Notes under the pieces: generated by a model
The model's input: the letters and a program-made list of their open reading frames with translations, nothing else
What the model was told of the DNA's origin: nothing
Database searches by the model: none
Assembly (NCBI RefSeq): GCF_005490985.1
Contig: NZ_CP027869.1
Coordinates: forward strand, 1,302,001 to 1,366,000
Origin: Curtobacterium sp. SGAir0471
GTDB lineage: Bacteria > Actinomycetota > Actinomycetes > Actinomycetales > Microbacteriaceae
Length of the DNA stretch: 64,000 bases
Direction of reading: 5' to 3'
In this document: positions 52,077 through 60,540 of the stretch, piece after piece
Layout of the letters: the number at the start of each line of letters is the position of its first letter
Position numbering within the stretch: the first letter of the stretch is position 1
Translations under genes and position numbers: made by a program

Positions 52077-52433
52077 GTGAGTGATGGACCCACCGACGAC
52101 ACGACCCTCTCCGAGCGCTGGCTGACGGTGCCCGACCTCGTGGACCTGCTCGGGGTGACCCCCGGGCGCATCCACCGCCTCTTCGAGCAGAAGACGCTGC
52201 TGCCCGCTCGCGTGGACGGCGTCCTGCGGGTGCCGAGCGAGTTCCTCGACGACGCCGAACCGCTGCCGGAGCTGCGCGGCACGCTGATCGTCCTCGGGGA
52301 CAACGGGTTCTCCGACGACGAGGCCGTCCGCTGGATGCTCTCCGAGGAGCCGGCGCTCCGCACCTCGCCGATCGCCGCGCTGCGCGCCGGCCGCAAGGCC
52401 GAGGTGCGCCGCGTCGCGCAGTCCCTGCTCTAG
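52077..52433 (+). CDS. Rv2175c-family DNA-binding protein
   Basis: 118 residues from a GTG at 52077; an ATG nine bases upstream is an alternative. ERWLTVPDLVDLLGVTPGRIHRLFEQKTLLPARVDGVLRVPSEFLDD is the winged HTH of Rv2175c, and the C-terminal half (WMLSEEPALRTSPIAALRAGRKAEVRRVAQSLL) is the family's own domain. Rv2175c is a phosphorylation target of PknL in M. tuberculosis, where phosphorylation of an N-terminal Thr blocks DNA binding; Thr residues (TDDTT) stand at the same place here. Confidence 0.9.
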   Translation: MSDGPTDDTTLSERWLTVPDLVDLLGVTPGRIHRLFEQKTLLPARVDGVLRVPSEFLDDAEPLPELRGTLIVLGDNGFSDDEAVRWMLSEEPALRTSPIAALRAGRKAEVRRVAQSLL

Positions 52434-52511
52434 CGACACCGGAGCCCCGCTCGGCGCGGGCCGCAGGACGGTCCGCGCCACGCTGGTCGCCCGACCGGGG
52501 CGACCGGACGA

Positions 52512-52555
52512 CGGACGGGAGGCACGCGGCGGTGTCGCCACGGGCCTCCCGTCCG
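52512..52555. terminator. GACGGGAGGC palindrome (family A), 12-bp arms
   Basis: CGGACGGGAGGC (52512-52523) pairs with GCCTCCCGTCCG (52544-52555) between the convergent Rv2175c-type and idsA genes. Confidence 0.75.
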
Positions 52556-52568
52556 GTGTGACCCGCGT

Positions 52569-53687
52569 CTACGCGACGCGGCGGCTGACCGTGTCCGCCA
52601 GCGACAGCAGCTGGCCGCGCGCCGACGGGCTGAGCGGGGTGGCCTCGAGCGCTGCCTTGGCGCGCTGCACGTGCCGGTCGATCGAGCGCTCCACCGCGGC
52701 GACCGCACCGGACTCGGTGAGGGTCGCACGGAGCATCTGCACCTGCTCCTCGGTCAGGTCCGGGTCGCCGAGGAGTTCGTCGAGCAGCTGGCGGGGACCT
52801 GCCGACAGCGACTTGCGGGCGGAGGCGATGAGCACGGTGCGCTTGCCCTCACGGAGGTCGTCACCGGCGGGCTTGCCGGTCACCTCCGGGTCGCCGAAGA
52901 CGCCGAGCACGTCGTCGCGGAGCTGGTAGGCGACGCCGAGGGGCAGACCGAACGAGCGGAGGCCCTCGAGCTGCGCCTCGGACGCGCCGGCGACCAGGGC
53001 GCCGATGACGAGCGGGGCCTCGATCGAGTACTTCGCCGACTTGAAGACGATGACGCGCTGCGCACGCACCAGGTGCTCGGACTCGTCGATCGACGGCCAG
53101 GCGGTCTCCTCGTGCACGTCGAGGTACTGCCCCGCGGTCACGTCGAGCCGCATCGTGTGGAACTCCTGGCGGACGATGCGCGCCCGCGCGGGGTCGAGCA
53201 GCGCGAGTCCCTCGTCGAAGACCGCGTCGCTCAGCGAGAGCAGCACGTCTCCGAGCAGCAGCGCCGAGTTCGTGCCGTACAGCGCGCGGTCGCCGACCCA
53301 GCCGGACTCCTCGTGCAGGGACTCGAAGCGCCGGTGTGCGGCGGGACGACCGCGACGCGTGTCCGAGCGGTCCATGATGTCGTCGTGCACCAGCGCCGCG
53401 GCGTGGAAGATCTCGAGCGCGGCGGCCACCGTGACGATCGCCTCGGCCGTGGTCTGGCGGGAGCCCTCCGCCAGGGGGTCGAACGAGCCGGAACGGCCGG
53501 CGACGGACTGCCACCCCCAGTAGCAGAACAGTGCCCGGAAGCGCTTGCCGCCGGACAGCAGGTCCCGGGCGTACCGGTCGAACGGCGCGAGGTCGGGGCT
53601 GATCGCGAGGAGCCGGTCACGCTGCTCGTCGAGTGCCCGGCCGACCCGTGCCGAAACGAGGTCCACTAATCGCGTACTCTCAGCCAC
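52569..53687 (-). CDS. idsA: Polyprenyl diphosphate synthase (geranylgeranyl type)
   Basis: 372 residues from GTG. First Asp-rich motif DDIMDRSDTRRG (DDxxD) and second YQLRDDVLGVFGDP (DDxxD-like), with GKRFRALFCYWG near the start, define a trans-prenyl synthase that extends allyl diphosphates with isopentenyl diphosphate. It supplies C20 or longer chains for menaquinone, carotenoids or undecaprenyl carriers. The chain length cannot be fixed from sequence. In M. tuberculosis idsA2 also lies near Rv2175c and pknL. Confidence 0.92.
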   Translation of the reverse strand: MAESTRLVDLVSARVGRALDEQRDRLLAISPDLAPFDRYARDLLSGGKRFRALFCYWGWQSVAGRSGSFDPLAEGSRQTTAEAIVTVAAALEIFHAAALVHDDIMDRSDTRRGRPAAHRRFESLHEESGWVGDRALYGTNSALLLGDVLLSLSDAVFDEGLALLDPARARIVRQEFHTMRLDVTAGQYLDVHEETAWPSIDESEHLVRAQRVIVFKSAKYSIEAPLVIGALVAGASEAQLEGLRSFGLPLGVAYQLRDDVLGVFGDPEVTGKPAGDDLREGKRTVLIASARKSLSAGPRQLLDELLGDPDLTEEQVQMLRATLTESGAVAAVERSIDRHVQRAKAALEATPLSPSARGQLLSLADTVSRRVA

Positions 53688-53813
53688 GACTCCTACCCTA
53701 GTGGAGCGGCTGAGACGTAGGATCGGTCCACTTCAGCGATGCCACAACCCGGCGGCAACGCGGCACACCAGCGGTCACCCAGACAGCATCCCCAGGAACA
53801 AGAGGGAAACGAG

Positions 53814-54212
53814 ATGCCACTCTCGGAGCAAGAGCAGCGACTCCTCGAGGAGATGGAGCGGAGCCTCTACCAGAACGACTCCGACTTCGTGGCGCGGGTC
53901 ACGCGCCGCCAGGGTCGCGCCAGTTACACGTCGATCACGCTCGGGGTGCTGGGTGCACTCGTGGGGATCGCGATCGTCGTCGTCGCGCTCGTGATCAAGC
54001 AGCCGTGGCTCGGCCTGCCGGGCTTCATCGTGATGCTCGCCGGCGTGCTCTACGCGCTGCGCCCGGGCATGCGGATGCCGAAGTCGGGGGCGAAGGCGCC
54101 CAAGGCCGGCAAGGCATCGACCGGCCGCTCGCAGCGCTCGTCCTCGGGCGGATCGTTCATGGACCGCATGAACGAGCGCTGGGACAAGCGCAACGACCCC
54201 GGGCAGCAGTAG
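53814..54212 (+). CDS. DUF3040 membrane protein
   Basis: 132 residues. MPLSEQEQRLLEEMERSLYQNDSDFVAR is the DUF3040 start, followed by two membrane segments (about 41-60 and 64-82) and a basic, Ser/Gly-rich tail. In actinobacteria this gene usually precedes mraZ, as here. Function unknown; probably part of the division cluster. Two repeats and a terminator separate it from mraZ. Confidence 0.9.
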   Translation: MPLSEQEQRLLEEMERSLYQNDSDFVARVTRRQGRASYTSITLGVLGALVGIAIVVVALVIKQPWLGLPGFIVMLAGVLYALRPGMRMPKSGAKAPKAGKASTGRSQRSSSGGSFMDRMNERWDKRNDPGQQ

Positions 54213-54241
54213 CCGTCCGGCAGCTCCTCCACACGCCTCCA

Positions 54242-54269
54242 CGGGGCCGGTCCTTCGGGACCGGCCCCG
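54242..54269 (+). terminator. Intrinsic terminator with UUCG tetraloop
   Basis: CGGGGCCGGTCC, TTCG, GGACCGGCCCCG: 12-bp perfect stem, 30 bp past the DUF3040 stop, followed by TTCTCGT. Separates DUF3040 from the mraZ operon. Confidence 0.9.
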
Positions 54270-54533
54270 TTCTCGTGTCCGGGGTCCGTCACGTGTTGCT
54301 GTGGCGGAGCGCAGTGCACGTGCCTGGCGGAGCCGGGCGTACTCGGCGGAACCGGGCGTGCCTCGCGGTACCGGGCGTACCTGACGGAACCGGGCGTACC
54401 CCGCGAAACCGGGCGTACCTGGCGGAATCGGGCGTACCTGGTCGGACGGAACCACCTGGTTCGCCCGTTTCCGCCTTCCATTGCGGGCGTTGTGGGAAGG
54501 AACGGGCGACGCGGGCGCCGGCGCGAGCGATGG

Positions 54534-54577
54534 CGGACGGGAGGCGCGGGGCGGGCAGGCGCCGTGCCTCCCGTCCG
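54534..54577. terminator. GGAGGCGCGG palindrome (family A), 16-bp arms
   Basis: CGGACGGGAGGCGCGG (54534-54549) pairs with 54562-54577 with one mismatch. It forms the end of the composite element. Confidence 0.75.
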
Positions 54578-54612
54578 GCGCGCCCCCGCTCGCTCCTGAG
54601 ACTGCGAAAGTC

Positions 54613-54647
54613 CTCCACTTCCCTCCACTGCCTCCACTTCGCTCCAC
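54613..54647 (-). promoter_or_regulatory. Four inverted MraZ-type boxes
   Basis: CTCCAC starts at 54613, 54623, 54632 and 54642, so GTGGAG is read on the minus strand with steps of 10, 9 and 10 bp. This is the repeat spacing expected for MraZ, which binds GTGG/TGGG words one helical turn apart. Confidence 0.6.
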
Positions 54648-54764
54648 GAGCCCATCGTTCCGCGGATCCGCGAGGCTGTCGGCGCGCTCCGGCCGCCCTC
54701 GGGATGCCCCAGTCCGGGGGATTCGGCGGTATTCGGGAGCGCCGACCGTTCCGCGGGGAGCGAA

Positions 54765-54800
54765 GTGGAGTAAAGTGGGGGTCACGACGGTCCGGTGGAG
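54765..54800 (+). promoter_or_regulatory. MraZ-type boxes at the mraZ promoter
   Basis: GTGGAG at 54765, GTGGGG at 54775 and GTGGAG at 54795 (steps 10 and 20 bp) precede the mraZ start at 54819. MraZ autorepresses its own operon through such repeats, so these are its likely operator. Confidence 0.7.
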
Positions 54801-54818
54801 CGGAGGGGAGGCCCCGAC

Positions 54819-55250
54819 GTGCTGCTCGGTACCCATGCCCCGAAGCTCGACGAGAAGGGTCGCGTGATCCTCCCCGCCAAGTTCCGGGACGAACTGTCCG
54901 GGGGACTCGTGATGACCCGCGGACAGGAGCGCTGCGTCGTGGTGTTCAGTGCGGACACGTTCGAGCAACTGCACGAACGGATCCGGACGGCTCCGATGAC
55001 GTCGAAGCGCACCCGGGACTACATGCGCCTGTTCCTCTCCGGAGCGAGCGCGGAGACCCCGGACAAGCAGAACCGCGTGACGATCCCGCAGAACCTCCGT
55101 GAGTACGCGGGGCTCGAGCGGGACCTCACGGTCATCGGCAGCGGTGACCGTGCCGAGATCTGGTCGACCCCCGCGTGGGAGGCCTACTACGCCGAGGTCG
55201 AAGAGGGCTTCGCCGACAACGACGAGGAGGTGATCCCGGGGATCTTCTGA
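54819..55250 (+). CDS. mraZ: Transcriptional regulator MraZ
   Basis: 143 residues from a GTG with GGAGGGGAGG upstream; a GTG at 54795 is inside an operator box and gives a longer, atypical start. Two SpoVT/AbrB-like halves: [17 protein letters not shown] and [18 protein letters not shown]. MraZ forms rings and represses the division cluster it heads. Confidence 0.96.
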   Translation: MLLGTHAPKLDEKGRVILPAKFRDELSGGLVMTRGQERCVVVFSADTFEQLHERIRTAPMTSKRTRDYMRLFLSGASAETPDKQNRVTIPQNLREYAGLERDLTVIGSGDRAEIWSTPAWEAYYAEVEEGFADNDEEVIPGIF

Positions 55251-55358
55251 TCCGCGGATCGGGACTCCCAGCCGTGGTGCCCTGACACACCTTCCCCGGT
55301 GTCAGGTCGCATGGATGGGGATCCGGATGCGTGGCCCGGAGGACCAGAGGGGCTGCAC

Positions 55359-56315
55359 ATGGCCGAAGACCAGCCGAAGTTCCCGCACACGCCGGTGATG
55401 CTCCAGCGCATCGTCGACCTGTTCGTCCCCGCCCTCGACGGGCCCGACAAGGTCGTCGTCGACGCCACCCTCGGCATGGGCGGACACTCAGAGGCGCTGC
55501 TCGAGCGCTTCCCCGAGCTCACGCTCATCGGGCTCGACCGCGACACCGACGCGCTCGGCATCGCGGGGGAGCGGCTCGCGCGCTTCGGCGACCGCGTACG
55601 GCTCGTCCACACCGTGTACGACGGCATCGTCAAGGCGGTCGAGGGCGAGGGGTTCGACGCGGTCGACGGTGTGCTGTTCGACCTCGGGGTCAGCTCCCTG
55701 CAGCTGGACCGTGCAGAGCGAGGCTTCGCCTACAGCCAGGACGCCCCGCTCGACATGCGGATGGACCGGACCGAGGGGCAGACCGCCGCGGACGTCCTCG
55801 CGACCTACGACGAGGGCGAGCTGCGCCGGATCTTCCAGCGCTACGGCGAGGAGAAGCTCGCCGGGCGCTACGCCCGCGCCATCGTCGATCGCCGCGCCGA
55901 GCGCCCCTTCACGATGTCCGGGGACCTGGTGCAGGTCCTGCACGACGCCACCCCCGTCGCCGTGCAGCGGCAGGGACACCCGGCGAAGCGCGTCTTCCAG
56001 GCGCTCCGCATCGAGGTGAACGCCGAGCTCGCCGTGCTCGAGCGGGCGATCCCGGCCGCGCTCGACGTGATCGCCGTGGGTGGCCGCATCGTCGTCGAGT
56101 CCTACCAGTCGCTCGAGGACCGCCTCGTGAAGCGGGCCCTCGTCGAGCGCACCACCTCGAGCGCCCCGGCCGGCCTGCCGATCGAGCTGCCGGAGCACGC
56201 TCCCACCTACTCCCTCGTCGTCAAGGGCGCGGAACTGGCCGACGAGGCCGAACGCGCCGCCAACCCCCGAGCCATCCCCGTGCGCCTGCGCGCGGCCGAG
56301 CGGATCCGGAAGTGA
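55359..56315 (+). CDS. rsmH: 16S rRNA (cytosine1402-N4)-methyltransferase
   Basis: 318 residues from the ATG at 55359 ([15 protein letters not shown]) preceded by AGAGGGG; other ATG codons upstream would add 16-20 residues. HTPVML start, SAM-binding [36 protein letters not shown] and [15 protein letters not shown] are diagnostic. It methylates C1402 of 16S rRNA using SAM. Second gene of the dcw operon. Confidence 0.96.
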   Translation: MAEDQPKFPHTPVMLQRIVDLFVPALDGPDKVVVDATLGMGGHSEALLERFPELTLIGLDRDTDALGIAGERLARFGDRVRLVHTVYDGIVKAVEGEGFDAVDGVLFDLGVSSLQLDRAERGFAYSQDAPLDMRMDRTEGQTAADVLATYDEGELRRIFQRYGEEKLAGRYARAIVDRRAERPFTMSGDLVQVLHDATPVAVQRQGHPAKRVFQALRIEVNAELAVLERAIPAALDVIAVGGRIVVESYQSLEDRLVKRALVERTTSSAPAGLPIELPEHAPTYSLVVKGAELADEAERAANPRAIPVRLRAAERIRK

Positions 56316-56316
56316 C

Positions 56317-57081
56317 ATGAGCACGAACCTCGCACTCGTCGACCCCGTCGGCGCACCGTCGCGTGCCCCGCAGCCGCCCCGCCGGGCGCGCCCCGAGCTC
56401 GTCGAGGTCGCCCCGTCGAAGGCGCAGCGTCGGGCACGGCCGAAGGTCGCCTACGCCGTGGTCGGGGTCGTCGCGCTCGGCGTGCTGCTCCTCGCGCAGC
56501 TCGGCATCAGCATGGTGCTCAGCCAGGGTGCGTACACGTTGGACTCCCTCGGGGCCGAGCAGACGAAGCTCTCCCGCACGCAGCAGTCGCTGTCCGAGGA
56601 GCTCCGGGTGCTCGACTCGCCGCAGAACCTTGCACGCAACGCCAAGGCGCTGGGGATGATCGCGAACTCGACGCCGGTCTACCTCGACCCGAAGACGGGC
56701 CACGTCTACGGCACGCCGACCCCGGCGGCCCCGGACGAGGTGACCGCGAGCGGCGACAACCAGGTCCCCAACGCCCTGCTCGACCCGGTCCCGCTCGCCG
56801 CGGGGCCCGACGCCAGCGCCGGGAAGGCCGGCGCGACCGACGGCGGCACGTCCGCGGGCGGCGCCGGCTCGACCGCGGCCACGGGCAGCACGAGCACGAC
56901 CGACGGCAGCGCGACGGCCGACGGCACGTCCGGCACCGCGGGCAGCACGAGCACCGCCGCCGGTGGCTCCTCGGCCACCGACGCTGAGAAGAGCGCAGGC
57001 GCCAGCGAGTCGGGCCGGACGGGCTCGACCACCGACGTAGAGTCCGACGCGAACCCGCTCCAGGCACCCACCACCCGGTGA
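56317..57081 (+). CDS. ftsL: FtsL-like cell division protein with a long extracellular tail
   Basis: 254 residues, starting two bases after the rsmH stop. A basic cytosolic N-terminus (RRARPK), one membrane segment at about 45-66, then a short coiled coil (LGAEQTKLSRTQQSLSEELRVLDSPQNLARNAKALGM) are the FtsL core. About 120 C-terminal residues are a Ser/Thr/Gly/Ala/Asp-rich tail, where typical FtsL ends near 120-130. It would bind FtsB-like DivIC and FtsI at the septum. Assignment rests on position and layout, since FtsL is poorly conserved. Confidence 0.8.
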   Translation: MSTNLALVDPVGAPSRAPQPPRRARPELVEVAPSKAQRRARPKVAYAVVGVVALGVLLLAQLGISMVLSQGAYTLDSLGAEQTKLSRTQQSLSEELRVLDSPQNLARNAKALGMIANSTPVYLDPKTGHVYGTPTPAAPDEVTASGDNQVPNALLDPVPLAAGPDASAGKAGATDGGTSAGGAGSTAATGSTSTTDGSATADGTSGTAGSTSTAAGGSSATDAEKSAGASESGRTGSTTDVESDANPLQAPTTR

Positions 57082-57130
57082 CCTGCGGGCGGGATCGGAC
57101 TGCCGCACCACCCGGGAAGGACCGCACCGC

Positions 57131-58900
57131 GTGACGAAGACGATCCGCAACCCTCGACTGCGCTACAGCGTGGTGATCATCGCCGTGATCGCCCTCGTCG
57201 CGGTCTTCGTGATCCGCCTGGTCGACATCCAGGTGGTCCAGGCAGCGTCCCTGAACGAGGCCTCGAAGGCGAAGCGCAGCATCCCGGTGACCATCTACGG
57301 CAACCGCGGAGCGATCGTCGACCGCAACGGCACCGAGCTCGCCGAGAGCGTGAACCGCTACAACATCGTCACGTCGCCGCGGCTGGTGGCGGCCTTCGAC
57401 GGCAAGCTCGGCGGCGAACGCACGAAGAAGGTCTCGGTCGACGACGCCCTGCAGGCGCTGGCGAAGGCGTCCGGCGGCGACGCGCAGGCGATGCGGAAGG
57501 CGATCCAGGCCGACCCGAAGTCCGACTTCGCCTACCTGGTCAAGGGCCTCGACGTGAAGCACTACGAGGCCGTCGTCGCCCTCGGCATCCCGTGGGTCTA
57601 CAAGGAGCAGCAGTCGGCGCGCGTCTACCCGATGGGCGCGACCGGCGGTGCGCTGACCGGCTTCATGGGCACGGACGGGGCCCAGGCCGGCCTCGAGTAC
57701 TCGTACAACCAGTGCCTGGCGGGCAAGAACGGCTCGGAGACCTACGAGCGCGGCGAGGACGGCGTGCAGCTCCCCGGGAGCACCCGGACGACGGAGCAGG
57801 CCAAGGACGGCGGCACGCTCGAGACGACCATCGACAGCGACCTGCAGTACATGGCGCAGCAGACGATCGCCTCGGCCGCCCAGTCGCTGGAGGCGGAGTC
57901 GGCGACCGCGACGGTCGTCGACGTCAAGACCGGTGAGCTCCTCGCCGTCGCGGACTGGCCCACGGTCGACCCGAACGACGTCGATGCGACCACGGACAAG
58001 GGCGCGTACGGCTCCCGGGCGCTGACCTCGACCTACGAGCCCGGCTCGACCATCAAGGCCGCGATCGCCGCTGCACTCATCGACCAGGGCAAGTCGAGCC
58101 CGACCGATCGTGCGGTCGTGCCGTACTCGCGGTCCTTCCCGTGGGGCGGCAAGATCCAGGACTCCGAGTTCCACCCGACCGAGAACCTGACGCTGACCGG
58201 CATCCTGCAGAACTCGTCGAACGTCGGCATCACGGAGCTCGGCGAGCGGCTCTCGCAGCAGCAGCGGTACGACTACATGAAGAAGTTCGGCCTGTTCGAG
58301 CCCGAGTCGGCGATCCAGTACCCGGGGCAACCCGCCATGCAGTACGGCGCATCGCCCGACTGGAGCAGCCAGACGAACATCAACTCGATGTTCGGGCAGG
58401 GCATCTCGACGACCGCGATCCAGGTCGCCAGCGTGTTCCAGACCCTGGCGAACCAGGGTGTCCGGATCCCGCTCCACATGGTGAAGGGCTGCAAGACCGC
58501 CGACGGCAAGCTCATCGACGCGCCCGACGTGCAGGGCACGCGCGTCGTGTCCGCCGCGGCGGCCGACCAGACCGTGAAGATGCTGCAGAGCGTGGTCACC
58601 GGCGGCACCCTGGTCGGGATGAAGCCGATCTCCGGCTACAACATCGCGGCGAAGACCGGTACCGCCGAGGTCGCCGAGGGCAGCAAGGGCTACGGCGGCC
58701 AGCGGATCACCTCCGTGGCCGGAATGGCACCCGCCGAGGACCCCCAGTATGTTGTCACGGTGACGTTCACGAAGCCGCAGACCAACAAGTGGTCCAGCGG
58801 AGCGGCTCCGGCGTTCCGCACACTCATGTCCCAGGTGCTCGAGAAGTACCGAGTAGCCCCCTCCACGGCCGAGGCGCAGCTGTACCCGTCCACGTGGTGA
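57131..58900 (+). CDS. ftsI: Septal peptidoglycan transpeptidase (PBP3/FtsI)
   Basis: 589 residues from GTG. A membrane segment at about 14-33, the PBP dimer domain with GNRGAIVDRNGTELA, then the transpeptidase domain with S306-T-I-K (SxxK nucleophile), S362-S-N and K508-T-G. Penicillin target that crosslinks septal wall. The gene is 50 bp after ftsL. Confidence 0.96.
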   Translation: MTKTIRNPRLRYSVVIIAVIALVAVFVIRLVDIQVVQAASLNEASKAKRSIPVTIYGNRGAIVDRNGTELAESVNRYNIVTSPRLVAAFDGKLGGERTKKVSVDDALQALAKASGGDAQAMRKAIQADPKSDFAYLVKGLDVKHYEAVVALGIPWVYKEQQSARVYPMGATGGALTGFMGTDGAQAGLEYSYNQCLAGKNGSETYERGEDGVQLPGSTRTTEQAKDGGTLETTIDSDLQYMAQQTIASAAQSLEAESATATVVDVKTGELLAVADWPTVDPNDVDATTDKGAYGSRALTSTYEPGSTIKAAIAAALIDQGKSSPTDRAVVPYSRSFPWGGKIQDSEFHPTENLTLTGILQNSSNVGITELGERLSQQQRYDYMKKFGLFEPESAIQYPGQPAMQYGASPDWSSQTNINSMFGQGISTTAIQVASVFQTLANQGVRIPLHMVKGCKTADGKLIDAPDVQGTRVVSAAAADQTVKMLQSVVTGGTLVGMKPISGYNIAAKTGTAEVAEGSKGYGGQRITSVAGMAPAEDPQYVVTVTFTKPQTNKWSSGAAPAFRTLMSQVLEKYRVAPSTAEAQLYPSTW

Positions 58901-58914
58901 GGAAGAAGGAGCAC

Positions 58915-60540
58915 TTGTCCGCACGGATCCCCCCGGTCCTCCGACCCGAACACCCGACCCCGAGGAGCGTGGCCGAGCTCGCGAACGCGTTCGGCATGCG
59001 CGTGGTCGGCTCCGTCGACGCCGTCGAGACGACGGGCGTCACGCTGAGTGCTGCCGAGGTGCAGCCGGGTGACCTCTTCGTCGGTGTGCACGGCGCGAAC
59101 CGCCACGGCGCCCAGTTCGCGACCGAGGCCGCCGAGCGCGGTGCCGTCGCGGTGCTGACCGACGCCGACGGGGTCGCCCTCGCGGAGCCGTCCGGCCTGC
59201 CGGTGCTCGTGGTCGAGGACCCGCGCGCCGCGCTCGGCGACGTCTCGGCGTGGGTCTACCGCACCCACCCGGACGAGGCGACCGACCTGCCGCAGCTCTT
59301 CGCGACGACCGGCACGAACGGCAAGACCAGCACGTCGTACATCCTCGAGGGCATCCTCAAGCAGCTCGGCCTGGTCACCGGCCTCAGCTCGACCGCGGAG
59401 CGCCACATCGGCTCGCTCAGCGTGACGAGCCGCCTGACCACGCCCGAGGCCAGCGAGATGCACGCACTCCTGGCCCGCATGCGCGAGTCCGAGGTCCGCG
59501 CGGTCGCGGTGGAGGTCAGCGCCCAGGCCCTGAGCCGCCACCGCGTCGACGGCATCGTGTTCGACGTCGCCGGGTTCACGAACCTGTCGCACGACCACCT
59601 CGACGACTACGCCGACATGGAGGAGTACTACCAGGCGAAGCTCCCGCTGTTCCAGCCCGAGCACGCCCGTCGTGGCGTCGTCTCGCTGGACACCGACTGG
59701 GGCCACCGCGTGGTGCAGGACTCCCGCATCCCGGTCACGACGATCACGGTGCACCCCGAGGTCGAGGCCGAGTGGCACGTCGACATCGTCGAGGCGCACG
59801 CGGCCTACACCGAGTTCCGGCTGACCGGCCCGGAGGGCCGCGAGCTGACGACGCGCGTCCCGCTGATCGGCTGGCACATGGCGGCCAACGCCGGACTCGC
59901 GATCGTGATGCTGGTCGAGGGAGGCTTCGAGCTCGGTGCCATCGCACACGCCCTCGGGTCGAACCACCGCCGTTACGCGGACGAGACCGACGAGCACCCG
60001 GTCAGCGCGATCGAGTGCTACCTGCCCGGACGCACCGAGCGGGTGTCCGGCGACTCGGGCCCGAGCGTCTACGTCGACTTCGGCCACAGCGCCGACGCGT
60101 TCGAGAACACGCTCGCCGCGGTCCGGCAGTTCACGCCCGGCAAGGTCCTCATGCTCTTCGGCGCCGACGGTGACCGGGACAAGACCAAGCGCGGCGACAT
60201 GGCGCGTGTCGCCGCCGCGGGCAGCGACATCCTCGTCGTCACCGACCACCACCCGCGCTTCGAGGACGCCGCGTCGATCCGGAAGACCCTGGTCGACGCC
60301 GCGCGCGAGGCGTACCCGGACCACGAGACCTACGAGGTCAGCCCGCCCGAGGCGGCGATCCGCAAGGCCGTGAGCCTGCTCGGCGAGGGCGACTCGATCC
60401 TCTGGGCCGGACCCGGCCACCAGGACTACCGCGACATCGAGGGCGTCCGCACGCCGTACTCGGCGCGTGACGAGGCCCGTCAGGCTCTCCGCGAGGCCGG
60501 CTGGGAGCCGAACTCCGGCCCGGCGGAGGAGATCCGATGA
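58915..60540 (+). CDS. murE: UDP-MurNAc-dipeptide:amino acid ligase
   Basis: 541 residues from a TTG that has a strong AAGGAG five bases before it; in-frame GTGs at 58894/58897 lie upstream of the ribosome site and are less likely. The P-loop GTNGKT covers residues 133-138. It adds the third residue to the stem peptide. At the amino-acid site, where meso-DAP enzymes have DNPR, this protein has D444-H445-H446-P447-R448, so the added residue is probably not meso-DAP. Its stop overlaps the murF start (ATGA). Confidence 0.95.
   Translation: MSARIPPVLRPEHPTPRSVAELANAFGMRVVGSVDAVETTGVTLSAAEVQPGDLFVGVHGANRHGAQFATEAAERGAVAVLTDADGVALAEPSGLPVLVVEDPRAALGDVSAWVYRTHPDEATDLPQLFATTGTNGKTSTSYILEGILKQLGLVTGLSSTAERHIGSLSVTSRLTTPEASEMHALLARMRESEVRAVAVEVSAQALSRHRVDGIVFDVAGFTNLSHDHLDDYADMEEYYQAKLPLFQPEHARRGVVSLDTDWGHRVVQDSRIPVTTITVHPEVEAEWHVDIVEAHAAYTEFRLTGPEGRELTTRVPLIGWHMAANAGLAIVMLVEGGFELGAIAHALGSNHRRYADETDEHPVSAIECYLPGRTERVSGDSGPSVYVDFGHSADAFENTLAAVRQFTPGKVLMLFGADGDRDKTKRGDMARVAAAGSDILVVTDHHPRFEDAASIRKTLVDAAREAYPDHETYEVSPPEAAIRKAVSLLGEGDSILWAGPGHQDYRDIEGVRTPYSARDEARQALREAGWEPNSGPAEEIR

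Larger units (their letters stand above)
54213..54818. repeat. 606-bp region: terminator, composite 19-bp array, family A palindrome and MraZ-type boxes
   Basis: A UUCG hairpin at 54242, then GGCGT-like 19-bp copies starting at 54336, 54355, 54374, 54393, 54412 and 54431, an inverted copy at 54455-54465 (24 bp after the last direct start), the linker GTGGGAAGGAACGGGCG at 54493-54509, a family A palindrome at 54534-54577, and CTCCAC/GTGGAG boxes from 54613. The linker and order match the 33.6-kb element. No gene seen. Confidence 0.88.
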
